DNA from: an uncultured Desulfovibrio sp.
Lineage (GTDB): Bacteria; Desulfobacterota; Desulfovibrionia; Desulfovibrionales; Desulfovibrionaceae
Direction: 5' to 3'
Length of the DNA: 35,819 nucleotides
Assembly: GCF_949282365.1 (NCBI RefSeq)
Contig: NZ_CASDOY010000020.1
Span: 1 to 35,819 of the forward strand
The stretch's first letter is position 1. Every line of letters begins with the position of its first letter. Below, in pieces: positions 9,054-16,327 of the stretch. A model generated the notes under the pieces. It was not told the DNA's origin. It worked only from the letters and a program-made list of their open reading frames with translations, and did no database searches. The position numbers and the translations under genes were made by a program.

Positions 9054-9736
9054 ACCTGCTCTACGAGGCCCGCGGACTGGTGCGCCGCTACGGCGCCGTG
9101 ACCGCCCTGGACCTGCCCGCCCTGGGTGTGGACGAGCTGCGCGTCCGCAGCGGGGAGGTCCTGACCCTGGTGGGCTACAACGGCAGCGGCAAGTCCACCC
9201 TGCTGCGCCTGCTGGCCTTTCTGGAAGAGCCCGACGAGGGCCGCATCATCTATCACGGCGGCCAGGATCCGCGCCGCGAGGTGAGCCTGCTGCTCCAGGA
9301 GCCCTATCTGCTCAAGACCACCGTGTTCGAGAACGTGGTCCTGGGCCTGAAACTGCGCGGCCGCAGGGACGGACTGGAGCAGGCCTATCAGGCCGCCATG
9401 CGGCAGGTGGGCTTCGACGAGCCCGACGCCATGCGCCGTCGCGGGCCCAACGCCCTTTCCGGCGGCGAACGCCAGCGCGTGGCCCTGGCCTCGCGCCTGG
9501 TGCTGCGCCCCCGCGCCCTGCTGCTGGACGAACCCACCTCCAACGTGGACGTACGCAGCGCCCGCGCCATCGCCGCCGCCGTGGCCCGATGCCGGGCCGA
9601 AGGCGCGGCCATCGTCTGTTCCACCCACGATCCCGCCCTCATGCAGGCCCTGGGCGGGGAGCAGCTCAGGCTGGGCCAGGGCTGGAGCCTGGACGGCCAG
9701 GGTATCGACACAGATTCCACGGGATGTTTGCACTAA
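9050..9736 (+). CDS. tupC: Tungstate ABC transporter ATP-binding protein TupC
   Basis: This is the cytoplasmic ATPase that drives tungstate import through TupB. The 228-aa product has Walker A GYNGSGKST (about residues 42-50), a Q-loop in LLLQEPYL, an intact signature LSGGERQRVALA, Walker B ALLLDEPTSNVD and the H-loop in CSTHDP. It lacks the C-terminal TOBE regulatory domain found in ModC. That is normal for TupC, and oxyanion sensing is left to TunR. The start is the ATG overlapping the tupB stop by 4 nt; a much longer upstream reading runs out of frame through tupB and is not real. Confidence 0.94.
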   Translation: MNLLYEARGLVRRYGAVTALDLPALGVDELRVRSGEVLTLVGYNGSGKSTLLRLLAFLEEPDEGRIIYHGGQDPRREVSLLLQEPYLLKTTVFENVVLGLKLRGRRDGLEQAYQAAMRQVGFDEPDAMRRRGPNALSGGERQRVALASRLVLRPRALLLDEPTSNVDVRSARAIAAAVARCRAEGAAIVCSTHDPALMQALGGEQLRLGQGWSLDGQGIDTDSTGCLH

Positions 9737-10107
9737 ATAGAGGCTACCCGCCACGCATGCCATAAAGGATGCGTGCCGCCTGCTCCCGCGCGCATCTGAA
9801 AAAGCGCGTCGGGACAGGGGGGAGGCATGGGGGCAGGGAACGCCCTCGTGCGCGGGCAGGGGGCTTCCCCTGCCTCCAAAACAGGCCGCGGATAGGGGGT
9901 GCACGCTCCAGGTGCCGGGCAGGAGGCGCCGGCTTCGGCAGGGGCCTTTCCCGCTGCCGTGGTGCCCGCCCCTTCGCCGCAACGGGCATGGCCCTGCGGG
10001 CGGGCCGCTATCCGCCCGCTTTTGGCTGGCTAATGGGCCCCTCCTTTCTTCTGTAGTCCCATCCTCCCGCAAAAAGCGCTGCCGCGGGACCGGTGCGGAC
10101 GTGGGGA
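9737..10107. other. Intergenic region between tupC and the CRISPR array
   Basis: No gene is supported. Just after tupC there is an inverted repeat CACGCAT / ATGCGTG (9752-9775) with no T-tract. At 9971-10003 about 33 nt resemble the second half of the 70-bp repeat found at 24626 and 30462 (CGCAACGGGC followed by GGCCCTGCGGGC), so this is probably a decayed copy. The rest is GC-rich and featureless up to the degenerate first CRISPR repeat. Confidence 0.6.
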
Positions 10108-10937
10108 GGGGACGTTGCCCTCCCAATTTCTCTCTGCTAATCTCCAAACACCTCCTGTCACCTAGCACAGTGCGCCGTGGTTGCCCTCCCAATTTCCCTC
10201 TGCTAATCTGGATCGATACCAGCACGCCCATCACGGTGGGCCGTGGTTGCCCTCCCAATTTCCCTCTGCTAATCTGCAGACGTGGACGCCGAGCCGTTGA
10301 ATTTTGCCGTGGTTGCCCTCCCAATTTCCCTCTGCTAATCTCGTGATGAAATCTGCATTAAGGACCGGTTCCGCCGTGGTTGCCCTCCCAATTTCCCTCT
10401 GCTAATCTAGAAAATGAGCACCACACGCACACCCGAAGGCCGTGGTTGCCCTCCCAATTTCCCTCTGCTAATCTCTGCCGAACGAACTTGTCCCACCCTG
10501 TCCGGCCGTGGTTGCCCTCCCAATTTCCCTCTGCTAATCTTCAAGGAAGCGCGGGAGAAAGAATACGCCAGCCGTGGTTGCCCTCCCAATTTCCCTCTGC
10601 TAATCTACGGCGCTAGGCGTATAGCTAGCCGTCTGCGCCGTGGTTGCCCTCCCAATTTCCCTCTGCTAATCTGTGTGAACGGTGCGCCCCCGTGGAGAAA
10701 AGGCCGTGGTTGCCCTCCCAATTTCCCTCTGCTAATCTACAGGTTGCTGAGAGAGATGCTGGAACTGAGGCCGTGGTTGCCCTCCCAATTTCCCTCTGCT
10801 AATCTTCACACGCCGCCGGGCGCTGACCATAGCCCGCCGTGGTTGCCCTCCCAATTTCCCTCTGCTAATCTAGACCAAGATGTGCCGAAAGGCTTGATGC
10901 AGCCGTGGTTGCCCTCCCAATTTCCCTCTGCTAATCT
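10108..10937 (+). CRISPR. Type II-C CRISPR array, 13 repeats and 12 spacers
   Basis: Thirteen 36-nt repeats start at 10108, 10174, 10240, 10306, 10373, 10439, 10505, 10571, 10637, 10703, 10770, 10836 and 10902. Spacers are 30 nt, except the fourth and tenth (31 nt). The plus-strand repeat begins GCCGTGGTTGCCCTCCC and ends CTCTGCTAATCT. Repeats 2-13 are identical. The first repeat differs at five or so positions, mainly in its first six bases. The tracrRNA anti-repeat shows that the plus strand is the crRNA strand, so the array is transcribed toward the cas genes and against them. Each repeat holds TTGCCC, a 17-nt spacer and TAATCT, a promoter-like layout. I see no spacer matching another part of this window. 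Confidence 0.99.
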
Positions 10938-10939
10938 GG

Positions 10940-11016
10940 AAACAGGAAAACCTTGTGTTTTTACTGGAGAAAACTGACGATTCTCCTCGTAAGGACACAA
11001 GGTTTTCCTGTTTTTT
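10940..11016 (+). terminator. Long hairpin at the cas-proximal end of the array
   Basis: Perfect 19-bp arms at 10940-10958 and 10995-11013 enclose a 36-nt loop that holds a second stem (GGAGAA / TTCTCC). Six T end the right arm. On the plus strand this is a strong terminator for crRNA transcripts, and it begins two bases after the last repeat. It also lies just past the 3' end of cas2, which converges on it from the minus strand. Confidence 0.8.
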
Positions 11017-11037
11017 CCGGCCGTGAGCGGCGTTTTT

Positions 11038-11343
11038 TCAGAACAGCAGCAGTTGCGTGGCCGCCTTTTTTTCCATGGCCGGCATGTCGCCCACCAGCAA
11101 CAGCATGCGGCCGTACTGTTTTTCCGTCACCTGCAGCAGGCGCACGCAGCCGCGCGGCGGCAGATTGTGTTTCAGGCGGCGGATGTGGGTCTCCACATTT
11201 TCCGGGCCCCGGCAGATGCGCGCATAGACCGAAAGCTGCACGCGATCATAGCCGTCCCGCAGCAGGAAGTTGCGGAAACGGTTGGCCTCCCGCTGATCCT
11301 CCTTTTCCTTGACCGGCAGGTCGAAAAAGACCAGCAGGCGCAT
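11038..11343 (-). CDS. cas2: CRISPR-associated endoribonuclease-fold protein Cas2
   Basis: Cas2 is the structural partner of Cas1 in the spacer-integration complex. The 101-aa product starts MRLLVFFDLPV, with the family's conserved Asp at residue 8 at the end of the first beta strand. The ferredoxin-like fold pattern follows (FRNFLLRDGYDRVQLSVYAR). The start is placed at 11343 because a strong GGAGGAGG site lies just upstream. An in-frame ATG eight codons earlier is possible but has a poorer site. It is the last gene of the cas9-cas1-cas2 operon, 38 nt after cas1. It ends 22 nt from the array-end hairpin. Confidence 0.95.
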   Translation of the reverse strand: MRLLVFFDLPVKEKEDQREANRFRNFLLRDGYDRVQLSVYARICRGPENVETHIRRLKHNLPPRGCVRLLQVTEKQYGRMLLLVGDMPAMEKKAATQLLLF

Positions 11344-11381
11344 ATAGCGCACCTCCTCCCCCGGCATGGTGCGTTCCCCGC

Positions 11382-12281
11382 TTATCCCGCAAGGCCGGGA
11401 AAGGCGGGCAGCGGCCCCTTGTCGGCATAATAGGCGCGCACGGCCTCCACATGGCGGCCCAGGGCCTGCGGCAGCGGGTAGAGGCCCCCCTGCCAGTCCA
11501 CCTGGCTGTGCAGCAGGCCCAGCAGGGCGCGCTTGTCCTCGGGGCCGAGCCCGCCTTCCCCGGCTTCCGGCATGCTGTCCAGGTGGCGGGCCACCAGCAG
11601 GTCGGCCGCAGGCCGCCAGGCTTCCATCAGGTCGTCGGCCAGGTTGAAGGCATTGTACTGGCCCCGGTGATGGATGCCCAGCGCCGGGACAAAGCCCCGC
11701 GCCGCCAGCTCCCGGGCCGTACAGGCCCGCAGCAGGGCATAGGCGTAGTTGAGCAGGCTGTTGCGTCTGTCCTGGGCGTCCGGGTCGCGCCGGAAGTGGC
11801 GGAACAGCCGGGCCCAGTACAGGCGGGCGGCCACGGCCTCCACATTGTCCGGGTCGCCGCTGCCCACTTTGGCGCGCAGGCAGGCCACCTGCCGGTCGCC
11901 GTGACGGCCCAGCAGGCGCAGGCAGGCCGCCTGATTGTCGATCTTGGCCCGCACGCAGGCCTGCCAGAGACGTTTTTTGCGTGCTTCCCCCAGCGCCACC
12001 TGGGCCCGTACCGTGGACAGCTGCCGGTAATAGGGCGCCAGGGGCAGCAGGGCCGCGCAGGGCAGATGCCGGGCGTCCACGGTCAGCAGCAGGCAGCCCT
12101 GCTCCGCGCAGGCCGAAAGCAGGGCTGCGCTCAGGCGGGCCTGCGGCGTGTCGATGACCACAAAGGCCAGGTCTTCCAGCGGCAGGGCCACGTCTTCTTC
12201 CCCGTCCCGGCACAGCAGCAGGCGTCCGGCCCGCAGGTCCAGCCGTGCGGGGCTGCTGACGCACAGGCCCCGCCAGCTCAT
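11382..12281 (-). CDS. cas1: CRISPR integrase Cas1 (type II)
   Basis: Cas1 is the metal-dependent integrase that inserts new spacers. The 299-aa product matches the type II Cas1 layout: an N-terminal beta domain, then a helical domain with the conserved segments SLLNYAYALLRA, GIHHRGQYNAFNLADDLMEAWRP-type sequence (His and Asp ligands, given here in part) and an acidic Glu in the preceding VEAVAARLYW. The start overlaps the cas9 stop as ATGA, so translation is coupled. No cas4 or csn2 gene follows, which places the locus in subtype II-C. Naive acquisition would also depend on Cas9 and tracrRNA, as shown for other type II systems. Confidence 0.96.
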   Translation of the reverse strand: MSWRGLCVSSPARLDLRAGRLLLCRDGEEDVALPLEDLAFVVIDTPQARLSAALLSACAEQGCLLLTVDARHLPCAALLPLAPYYRQLSTVRAQVALGEARKKRLWQACVRAKIDNQAACLRLLGRHGDRQVACLRAKVGSGDPDNVEAVAARLYWARLFRHFRRDPDAQDRRNSLLNYAYALLRACTARELAARGFVPALGIHHRGQYNAFNLADDLMEAWRPAADLLVARHLDSMPEAGEGGLGPEDKRALLGLLHSQVDWQGGLYPLPQALGRHVEAVRAYYADKGPLPAFPGLAG

Positions 12282-15200
12282 GACCGGCCCCGGGGGTCAG
12301 GTTCCCGGCGGACGCGGAACAGACGGCCGAAGCGGTCCACGCGGTACTTTTCAAAACGCCGCAGAGTGGCGATGCCGATGCCCCGGATGGCTGTCTGGCG
12401 GTCATGGGCCAGGGTCAGGCTGATGGCCGCTGTGCTTCGGTCACCGCCCATAAAATAGCCTTCCTTGACTTCGCCTTTGCGGTTTTCCGTCAGCACATAG
12501 CAGTCCGGCGTCAGGGAAAAGAGGAAGCGGCAGTCCTCTGTCATCTCGGGCCAATCCTTTTCTTCCTTGGCAGCTACGCAGGCCCGCAGGGGCAGACGCT
12601 TGTCCGCCGCATCCTTGGCATAGACGGGCACCATGTAGAATTTGCCGTCACGGCTGTAGATATCCGTGCGCACGATGCCGCCGTTGCTGGCCTGGGCCTG
12701 TCCCGAGCCCCGCTGCAGCACCACGCCGCTGCTGAAGGCCCCCGCGCAGACGCGCACATGCCGGATCACGTCGCCGTGGGCCGAACGGGGCAGGTCATCC
12801 ACGGGCTTGCCCGCGGCCAGCCAGCGGCGCAGGGCCGCCACCACGTCCGGGCAGCGCGCGGCGTCCTTGATCCTGTCCAGGTCGGCTGCCTTCAATCTGT
12901 CCACGGCCTTGCGTTCGTAGAGCATACGCCGCGTCTCGCCATCAGGCTGGGGCTCCTCGCGGATGGCGCGCAGGGTCTCCTCATGCAGGGCCCCCTTGGT
13001 GCGGGCGCGTTCCACGCGGGAGACGAAGACCGTCGCCAGGGCCCGGCCCACCGTGGCGCTGAAGTCTTGCCACGGGCAGGGGATGCGCAGACGTTCCGTG
13101 CCGTCCTCCTCCTGCTGGAAGGCTCGCACCATGCGTTGCAGCAGGCCTTCGCTGCAGGCCGCCACCAACAGGGCGTCCAGGGCGTGATGCCGGTCGCCCG
13201 TGCGCTGGCCGTCCGTTTTTTTCAGGCCCTGCACGCCCCAGTGGCGGCGCAAAAAGTCCGTTACCCGGCCCGGCCGCGCGAAGAAACGCCGTCTGTCCCG
13301 GCCTTCCGCGTCCTGCATGGGCACGCTGTGGCGGGCGTATTCCTCCGCCAGCCAGCGCAGGGTCAGCCGGGCCACATAGCTGGAATCGGTCAGGTTGCGG
13401 GCATGGAAGCGCCCCTGGACTTCCGCGTTCAGGTCGCGCAGCAGATAGTTGCGTTTTTTCAGCCCCTTGAGGGACAGGCTCTGGATCCATTGCCCGAACT
13501 CGTGCCAGGCCTGCGGCTGCGTGGCCCCCAGCCATTCCCACGGCGTCCTGCCGCCCTTGGCCTGATTGGCCGCGTGGCAGCACAGGCAGAGATTGTGGAA
13601 AGAGTTGTCGAAGGTGCGGCTGCGCGGCAGGATGTGATCCACCTGCACGGCATTAGCGCCGTCGGCCAGCCACTGCGGCGGGATGCGCCCCTCCGCCGTT
13701 TCGCCCGCATATGCGCGCTCGCCGCCCGCATGGCGCCACAACATGTAGTAGGCGCACTTGCCGCCCTGCTGCTTCCAGAGCTCGTAACGCTGCAGCTCTC
13801 CGGGGCTGACGGCTCCCGGGTCCTTGCCCAGCAGCTCCGCCACGGCTTTGCGGGCGGCCTCCTTTTCCTGTGTCCGCCGGTCCAGACCGCGCGAGATGCG
13901 CTTGCGCTCCTCGCCGCTCTTGCCCACGTCACGCAGCAGCTCCACATGCACACGGCCGGGCAAGAAGCCGAATTCGCGGCAGATGGCGGAAAACTGGCGG
14001 CGTACTTCGCGGAAGACGCGCAGGACCACAGGATTGCGGATGTCCGTCACGTCGATGGTCCGGGCCGCCTCCGGGTCGAATCCGGCCAGTTCGCAGGCGG
14101 CCCTGTAGTCCCCGCCTTCGCGCATGGGCGGCAGGATGGCCTCCATGGCCCGCAGGCTCAGGCGTGCCGTGCCCTGGAAAAAGCCCAGCCGTCCTTCAGC
14201 GGCGGCCTGCCGCAGTGCCAGGCGCTGCGGCCCTGCCAGCGGCAGCAGCTCCAGCACGGCGCTGATCTGGCCCAGATCGTTGAGTTCGGAAAAGATGCGG
14301 GCCAGGGCATCCGTCAGGCGCAGGCCCGCCATGCCCCGGGCCAGCAGGCGCGCGGCCGGACCGGGCAGGGCGTCCGTGGCGGCCAGCCGGGCGGCGTCGG
14401 CTTCGACCAGGCGCTGCTGGTGCAGCGTTGCGTACGCGCCGCCCAGGATGTCCTTCAGGCAGGCCGTGCCCTGGCAGCATTTGCCGCTGCGCATGACCAC
14501 GTCCGCCCGTTCGGGATCGTTCTCCTTGCCCTGCGCGTTGACGCCATAGGACAAGCCCGCGAAACGCCAGCCGGCGGAGAGGTGCAGCGCCTGGCGCAGC
14601 TTTTTGTAGGTGATGGACTGCACGCTGCCGAAGAGGCCGCAGGCCGCGCGGCGCTGTTCTTCGCTCAGGGGCGTTTCTTCTCCTGCTTCCTGCCGCACGC
14701 GCAGATTGCACAGGGCCTGGACATAGCGGAAAAATTCAGCCGTGGGCGCGAAGCGCGGGGCGCGGCGTTCCCCTTCCAGAAAGGCGCAGGCTCCCACCAT
14801 ATGGCTGACCGGGGCCAGGGGCCGCTGCGCGAAGGCCAGCTCCGCGTAACGGGCCCGGACGTCCTCCCCGGCCAGGGGGTTGCCCAGCTCCCGCTGGCGG
14901 GCGAAGAGGATCTTCACCTCGTCTTCCTGCAGGCTGCGCAGCATGCACAGGTCATAGCGCGGCGAGCCGGTATGGTCGGCACGGTTGCGTTTGCGCTCCC
15001 GTGCGGCCAGCAGCGCTCCCACGGTCAGGCCGCTGGCCTCGACCTCCTGCTTCAGCCCGGAGACCGCCTGCAGCACGCGGCCCATCTCCTTGTCGCCGCC
15101 ACTGCGGTCGGTCTTGCTGTTGGAACGGAAACCGCGATGCTTGGCGATATGCAGCAGCACCACGGCCCATTCCCGGGCCTCCAGCCGCCGTTCCAGGCCC

Positions 15201-15574
15201 TCGCGGCGCAACTGCCACGGATCGCATTGCGCGCCCCGCCCCTTGCCCAGATGGAAGGCATCGGCATCACGCACGCCGGGCACTCCCAGGCTGTCCAGCA
15301 GGGCACGGACACGCCGCATCCTCTGGGCCCGCCGCGCCGTGGTCCGGCGCTGCATGCGGGCCGTGCGCCGCTGGACGTTCAGCAGTTCCTTGGTCTTGGC
15401 ATCTTCCGGGACGGTGAACAGCCGCACCCCCAGCGCATACTGCACCTCGCCGTCGGCGCGCGTGCGCTGCAACAGCCGCTGTTCCCCTGTCCCGGCATCT
15501 TCTTCCACCAATGCCCAACCCAGCGAGCCCACACCTATATCCAGCCCCAGGATCACATCATCTCGTACCTGCAT
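12278..15574 (-). CDS. cas9: CRISPR-associated endonuclease Cas9, compact type II-C form
   Basis: This is the RNA-guided DNA endonuclease of the locus. The 1098-aa product is of II-C size. RuvC-I is ILGLDIGVGSLGW with Asp12. An arginine-rich bridge helix spans about residues 68-92. The helical recognition lobe runs to about 500. RuvC-II has Glu545 (VHVELLRD). The HNH domain has D646-H647 (VQVDHILPRS) and Asn670 in AANQAKG. RuvC-III has H796-H797 and Asp800 (HHALDALLVAA). The C-terminal 250 residues form the wedge and PAM-interacting part, which cannot be read for specificity. All expected catalytic residues are present, so an active nuclease is likely. Cys607, Cys663, Cys665 and Cys666 around HNH might bind a metal. 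The tracrRNA is transcribed divergently from just upstream. Confidence 0.98.
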   Translation of the reverse strand: MQVRDDVILGLDIGVGSLGWALVEEDAGTGEQRLLQRTRADGEVQYALGVRLFTVPEDAKTKELLNVQRRTARMQRRTTARRAQRMRRVRALLDSLGVPGVRDADAFHLGKGRGAQCDPWQLRREGLERRLEAREWAVVLLHIAKHRGFRSNSKTDRSGGDKEMGRVLQAVSGLKQEVEASGLTVGALLAARERKRNRADHTGSPRYDLCMLRSLQEDEVKILFARQRELGNPLAGEDVRARYAELAFAQRPLAPVSHMVGACAFLEGERRAPRFAPTAEFFRYVQALCNLRVRQEAGEETPLSEEQRRAACGLFGSVQSITYKKLRQALHLSAGWRFAGLSYGVNAQGKENDPERADVVMRSGKCCQGTACLKDILGGAYATLHQQRLVEADAARLAATDALPGPAARLLARGMAGLRLTDALARIFSELNDLGQISAVLELLPLAGPQRLALRQAAAEGRLGFFQGTARLSLRAMEAILPPMREGGDYRAACELAGFDPEAARTIDVTDIRNPVVLRVFREVRRQFSAICREFGFLPGRVHVELLRDVGKSGEERKRISRGLDRRTQEKEAARKAVAELLGKDPGAVSPGELQRYELWKQQGGKCAYYMLWRHAGGERAYAGETAEGRIPPQWLADGANAVQVDHILPRSRTFDNSFHNLCLCCHAANQAKGGRTPWEWLGATQPQAWHEFGQWIQSLSLKGLKKRNYLLRDLNAEVQGRFHARNLTDSSYVARLTLRWLAEEYARHSVPMQDAEGRDRRRFFARPGRVTDFLRRHWGVQGLKKTDGQRTGDRHHALDALLVAACSEGLLQRMVRAFQQEEDGTERLRIPCPWQDFSATVGRALATVFVSRVERARTKGALHEETLRAIREEPQPDGETRRMLYERKAVDRLKAADLDRIKDAARCPDVVAALRRWLAAGKPVDDLPRSAHGDVIRHVRVCAGAFSSGVVLQRGSGQAQASNGGIVRTDIYSRDGKFYMVPVYAKDAADKRLPLRACVAAKEEKDWPEMTEDCRFLFSLTPDCYVLTENRKGEVKEGYFMGGDRSTAAISLTLAHDRQTAIRGIGIATLRRFEKYRVDRFGRLFRVRREPDPRGRS

Positions 15575-15584
15575 GGAAGCACCC

Positions 15585-15613
15585 TTGACAGTATATGGAA
15601 TAAAAGATTATCT
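15585..15613 (+). promoter_or_regulatory. Promoter of the tracrRNA
   Basis: A perfect TTGACA (15585-15590), a 17-nt spacer and TTATCT (15608-15613) point away from cas9. A start about 7 nt downstream (near 15620) places the 5' end of the transcript just before the anti-repeat. This is the best sigma-70 match in the window, and the surrounding 40 nt are distinctly AT-rich. Confidence 0.8.
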
Positions 15614-15619
15614 TATATC

Positions 15620-15735
15620 TGCCTTTTAGCAGAGGGCAGTTGGGAGCGCAACCACGGTAATCTTTTCTGTGGAAAAGAGCTCCTGTATGGGGATGGGCCT
15701 CGTGCCTGTCCCCATACATCGTTTATAAAGCATCT
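15620..15735 (+). ncRNA. tracrRNA of the type II-C system
   Basis: At 15626-15657 the plus strand matches the reverse complement of the CRISPR repeat at 29 of 32 positions without gaps (mismatches at 15637, 15639 and 15647). This is the anti-repeat that pairs with crRNA. A small stem TCTTTTC / GAAAAGA follows (15661-15678), fitting a nexus hairpin. Then comes a long stem TGTATGGGGA / TCCCCATACA (15684-15718) and the tail ATCGTTTAT. From memory, the Neisseria meningitidis tracrRNA ends in a GGGGC hairpin plus ATCGTTTA, so the tail appears conserved. The 3' end is uncertain, about 15727-15735. A strong promoter lies directly upstream. Confidence 0.9.
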
Positions 15736-15870
15736 ATGTGTCTTTTCAGACAGATACCTGCCTGATGCACCATATGGCGCAGGCGCCGACCCTTGCGTTT
15801 TCCAGTCCGTCCATACGGCATACGGGACAGCACCCGCACGGCGATTTTTCCGGTCGCCGCGACAGGCAGC

Positions 15871-15930
15871 CCGGCCTGACGGTATCCCCGGTCCGGCAGT
15901 CCGGCCTGACGGTATCCCCGGTCCGGCAGT
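15871..15930. repeat. 30-bp tandem repeat, two perfect copies plus part of a third
   Basis: The 30-bp unit beginning CCGGCCTGACGGTATCCCCG is present twice back to back (15871-15900, 15901-15930), followed by CCGGC of a third copy. It sits in the 590-nt gene-free stretch between the tracrRNA and the AOR gene. No coding capacity or known role is seen. The remaining sequence from 15736 to 16040 is GC-rich without a gene. Confidence 0.85.
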
Positions 15931-16040
15931 CCGGCGGCCCGGACGTGCCCCTCCGGCGTTTTCGCGTTGCGGGACGGGTGGACGGGGCCGTCCCCTCCGG
16001 CGATCTCCGTCCCGGGCCTGCTGTCCCGTGTCTCTCCGGC

Positions 16041-16058
16041 CCTCCGGCGGAGGCTTTT
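16041..16058 (+). terminator. Short terminator-like hairpin
   Basis: CCTCC and GGAGG with a 3-nt loop are followed by CTTTTT. The stem is short. It lies just before a much stronger hairpin at 16071, so the pair may insulate the AOR operon from upstream transcription. Confidence 0.45.
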
Positions 16059-16070
16059 TGGCATAAGTGA

Positions 16071-16121
16071 ACACGCTTTTCCCTCCATTTTGCGGAATGG
16101 ACGGCAAAAGCGTGTTTTTTT
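16071..16121 (+). terminator. Strong terminator upstream of the AOR operon
   Basis: The arms ACACGCTTTT (16071-16080) and AAAAGCGTGT (16106-16115) enclose an inner stem CCATT / AATGG and run into seven T. It would stop plus-strand read-through from the tracrRNA region before the AOR promoter. Confidence 0.78.
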
Positions 16122-16173
16122 GCCGCTCGCGGTCCTGCCGGTGGGGCCGTGCCGGGGCCGGAGGGCCGGTTTT

Positions 16174-16226
16174 GCCGGAAGCGTGTCCGTTTTCGTCAGG
16201 GCCGGGGCCGGAAGCGTGTCTGTTTT
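16174..16226. repeat. Direct repeat with AAGCGTGT core upstream of the AOR gene
   Basis: Two 20-nt copies of GCCGGAAGCGTGTCYGTTTT start at 16174 and 16207, 33 nt apart. The AAGCGTGT core also occurs in the terminator arm at 16108. Three closely spaced copies before a promoter could be regulator sites or leftover repeat copies. Confidence 0.55.
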
Positions 16227-16235
16227 TTGCTTTTC

Positions 16236-16265
16236 TTGACCGGATTTTTCTCCGGTGGTTATGGT
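16236..16265 (+). promoter_or_regulatory. Candidate promoter and operator of the AOR operon
   Basis: TTGACC (16236-16241), an 18-nt spacer and TATGGT (16260-16265) lie 63 nt before the AOR start. Within the spacer, ACCGGA and TCCGGT form a perfect 6-bp inverted repeat (16240-16257), well placed for a repressor. The 13-mer TTTTCTTGACCGG at 16231 recurs exactly at 18120, in front of the moaD-like gene. Confidence 0.5.
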
Positions 16266-16327
16266 GGGGCAAAACTGGATGGATGTACTGCCAACAGCCT
16301 TGTCCGCATCAATCAAAGGAGAATCGC

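Noticed and set aside
10380..10977. Repetitive open frames through the CRISPR array (repeated PNFPLLI or PSQFPSANL)
   Set aside because: The repeats are translated CRISPR repeats, with the period set by 66-nt units. No ribosome binding site is present.
15590..15595. TATACT on the minus strand as a -10 box for cas9
   Set aside because: No -35 box at 16-18 nt, and the start would fall inside the ribosome binding site of cas9. The cas9 promoter remains unidentified.
12404..16066. 1220-aa open frame on the plus strand opposite cas9
   Set aside because: It runs antisense through cas9 and on into the tracrRNA. It has no domain signature, and cas9 has every catalytic motif on the other strand.
15723..16316. 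197-aa minus-strand frame with repeated KTDTLPA
   Set aside because: The protein repeat only reflects the direct DNA repeats at 16174 and 16207. There is no start signal, and terminators lie within the frame.
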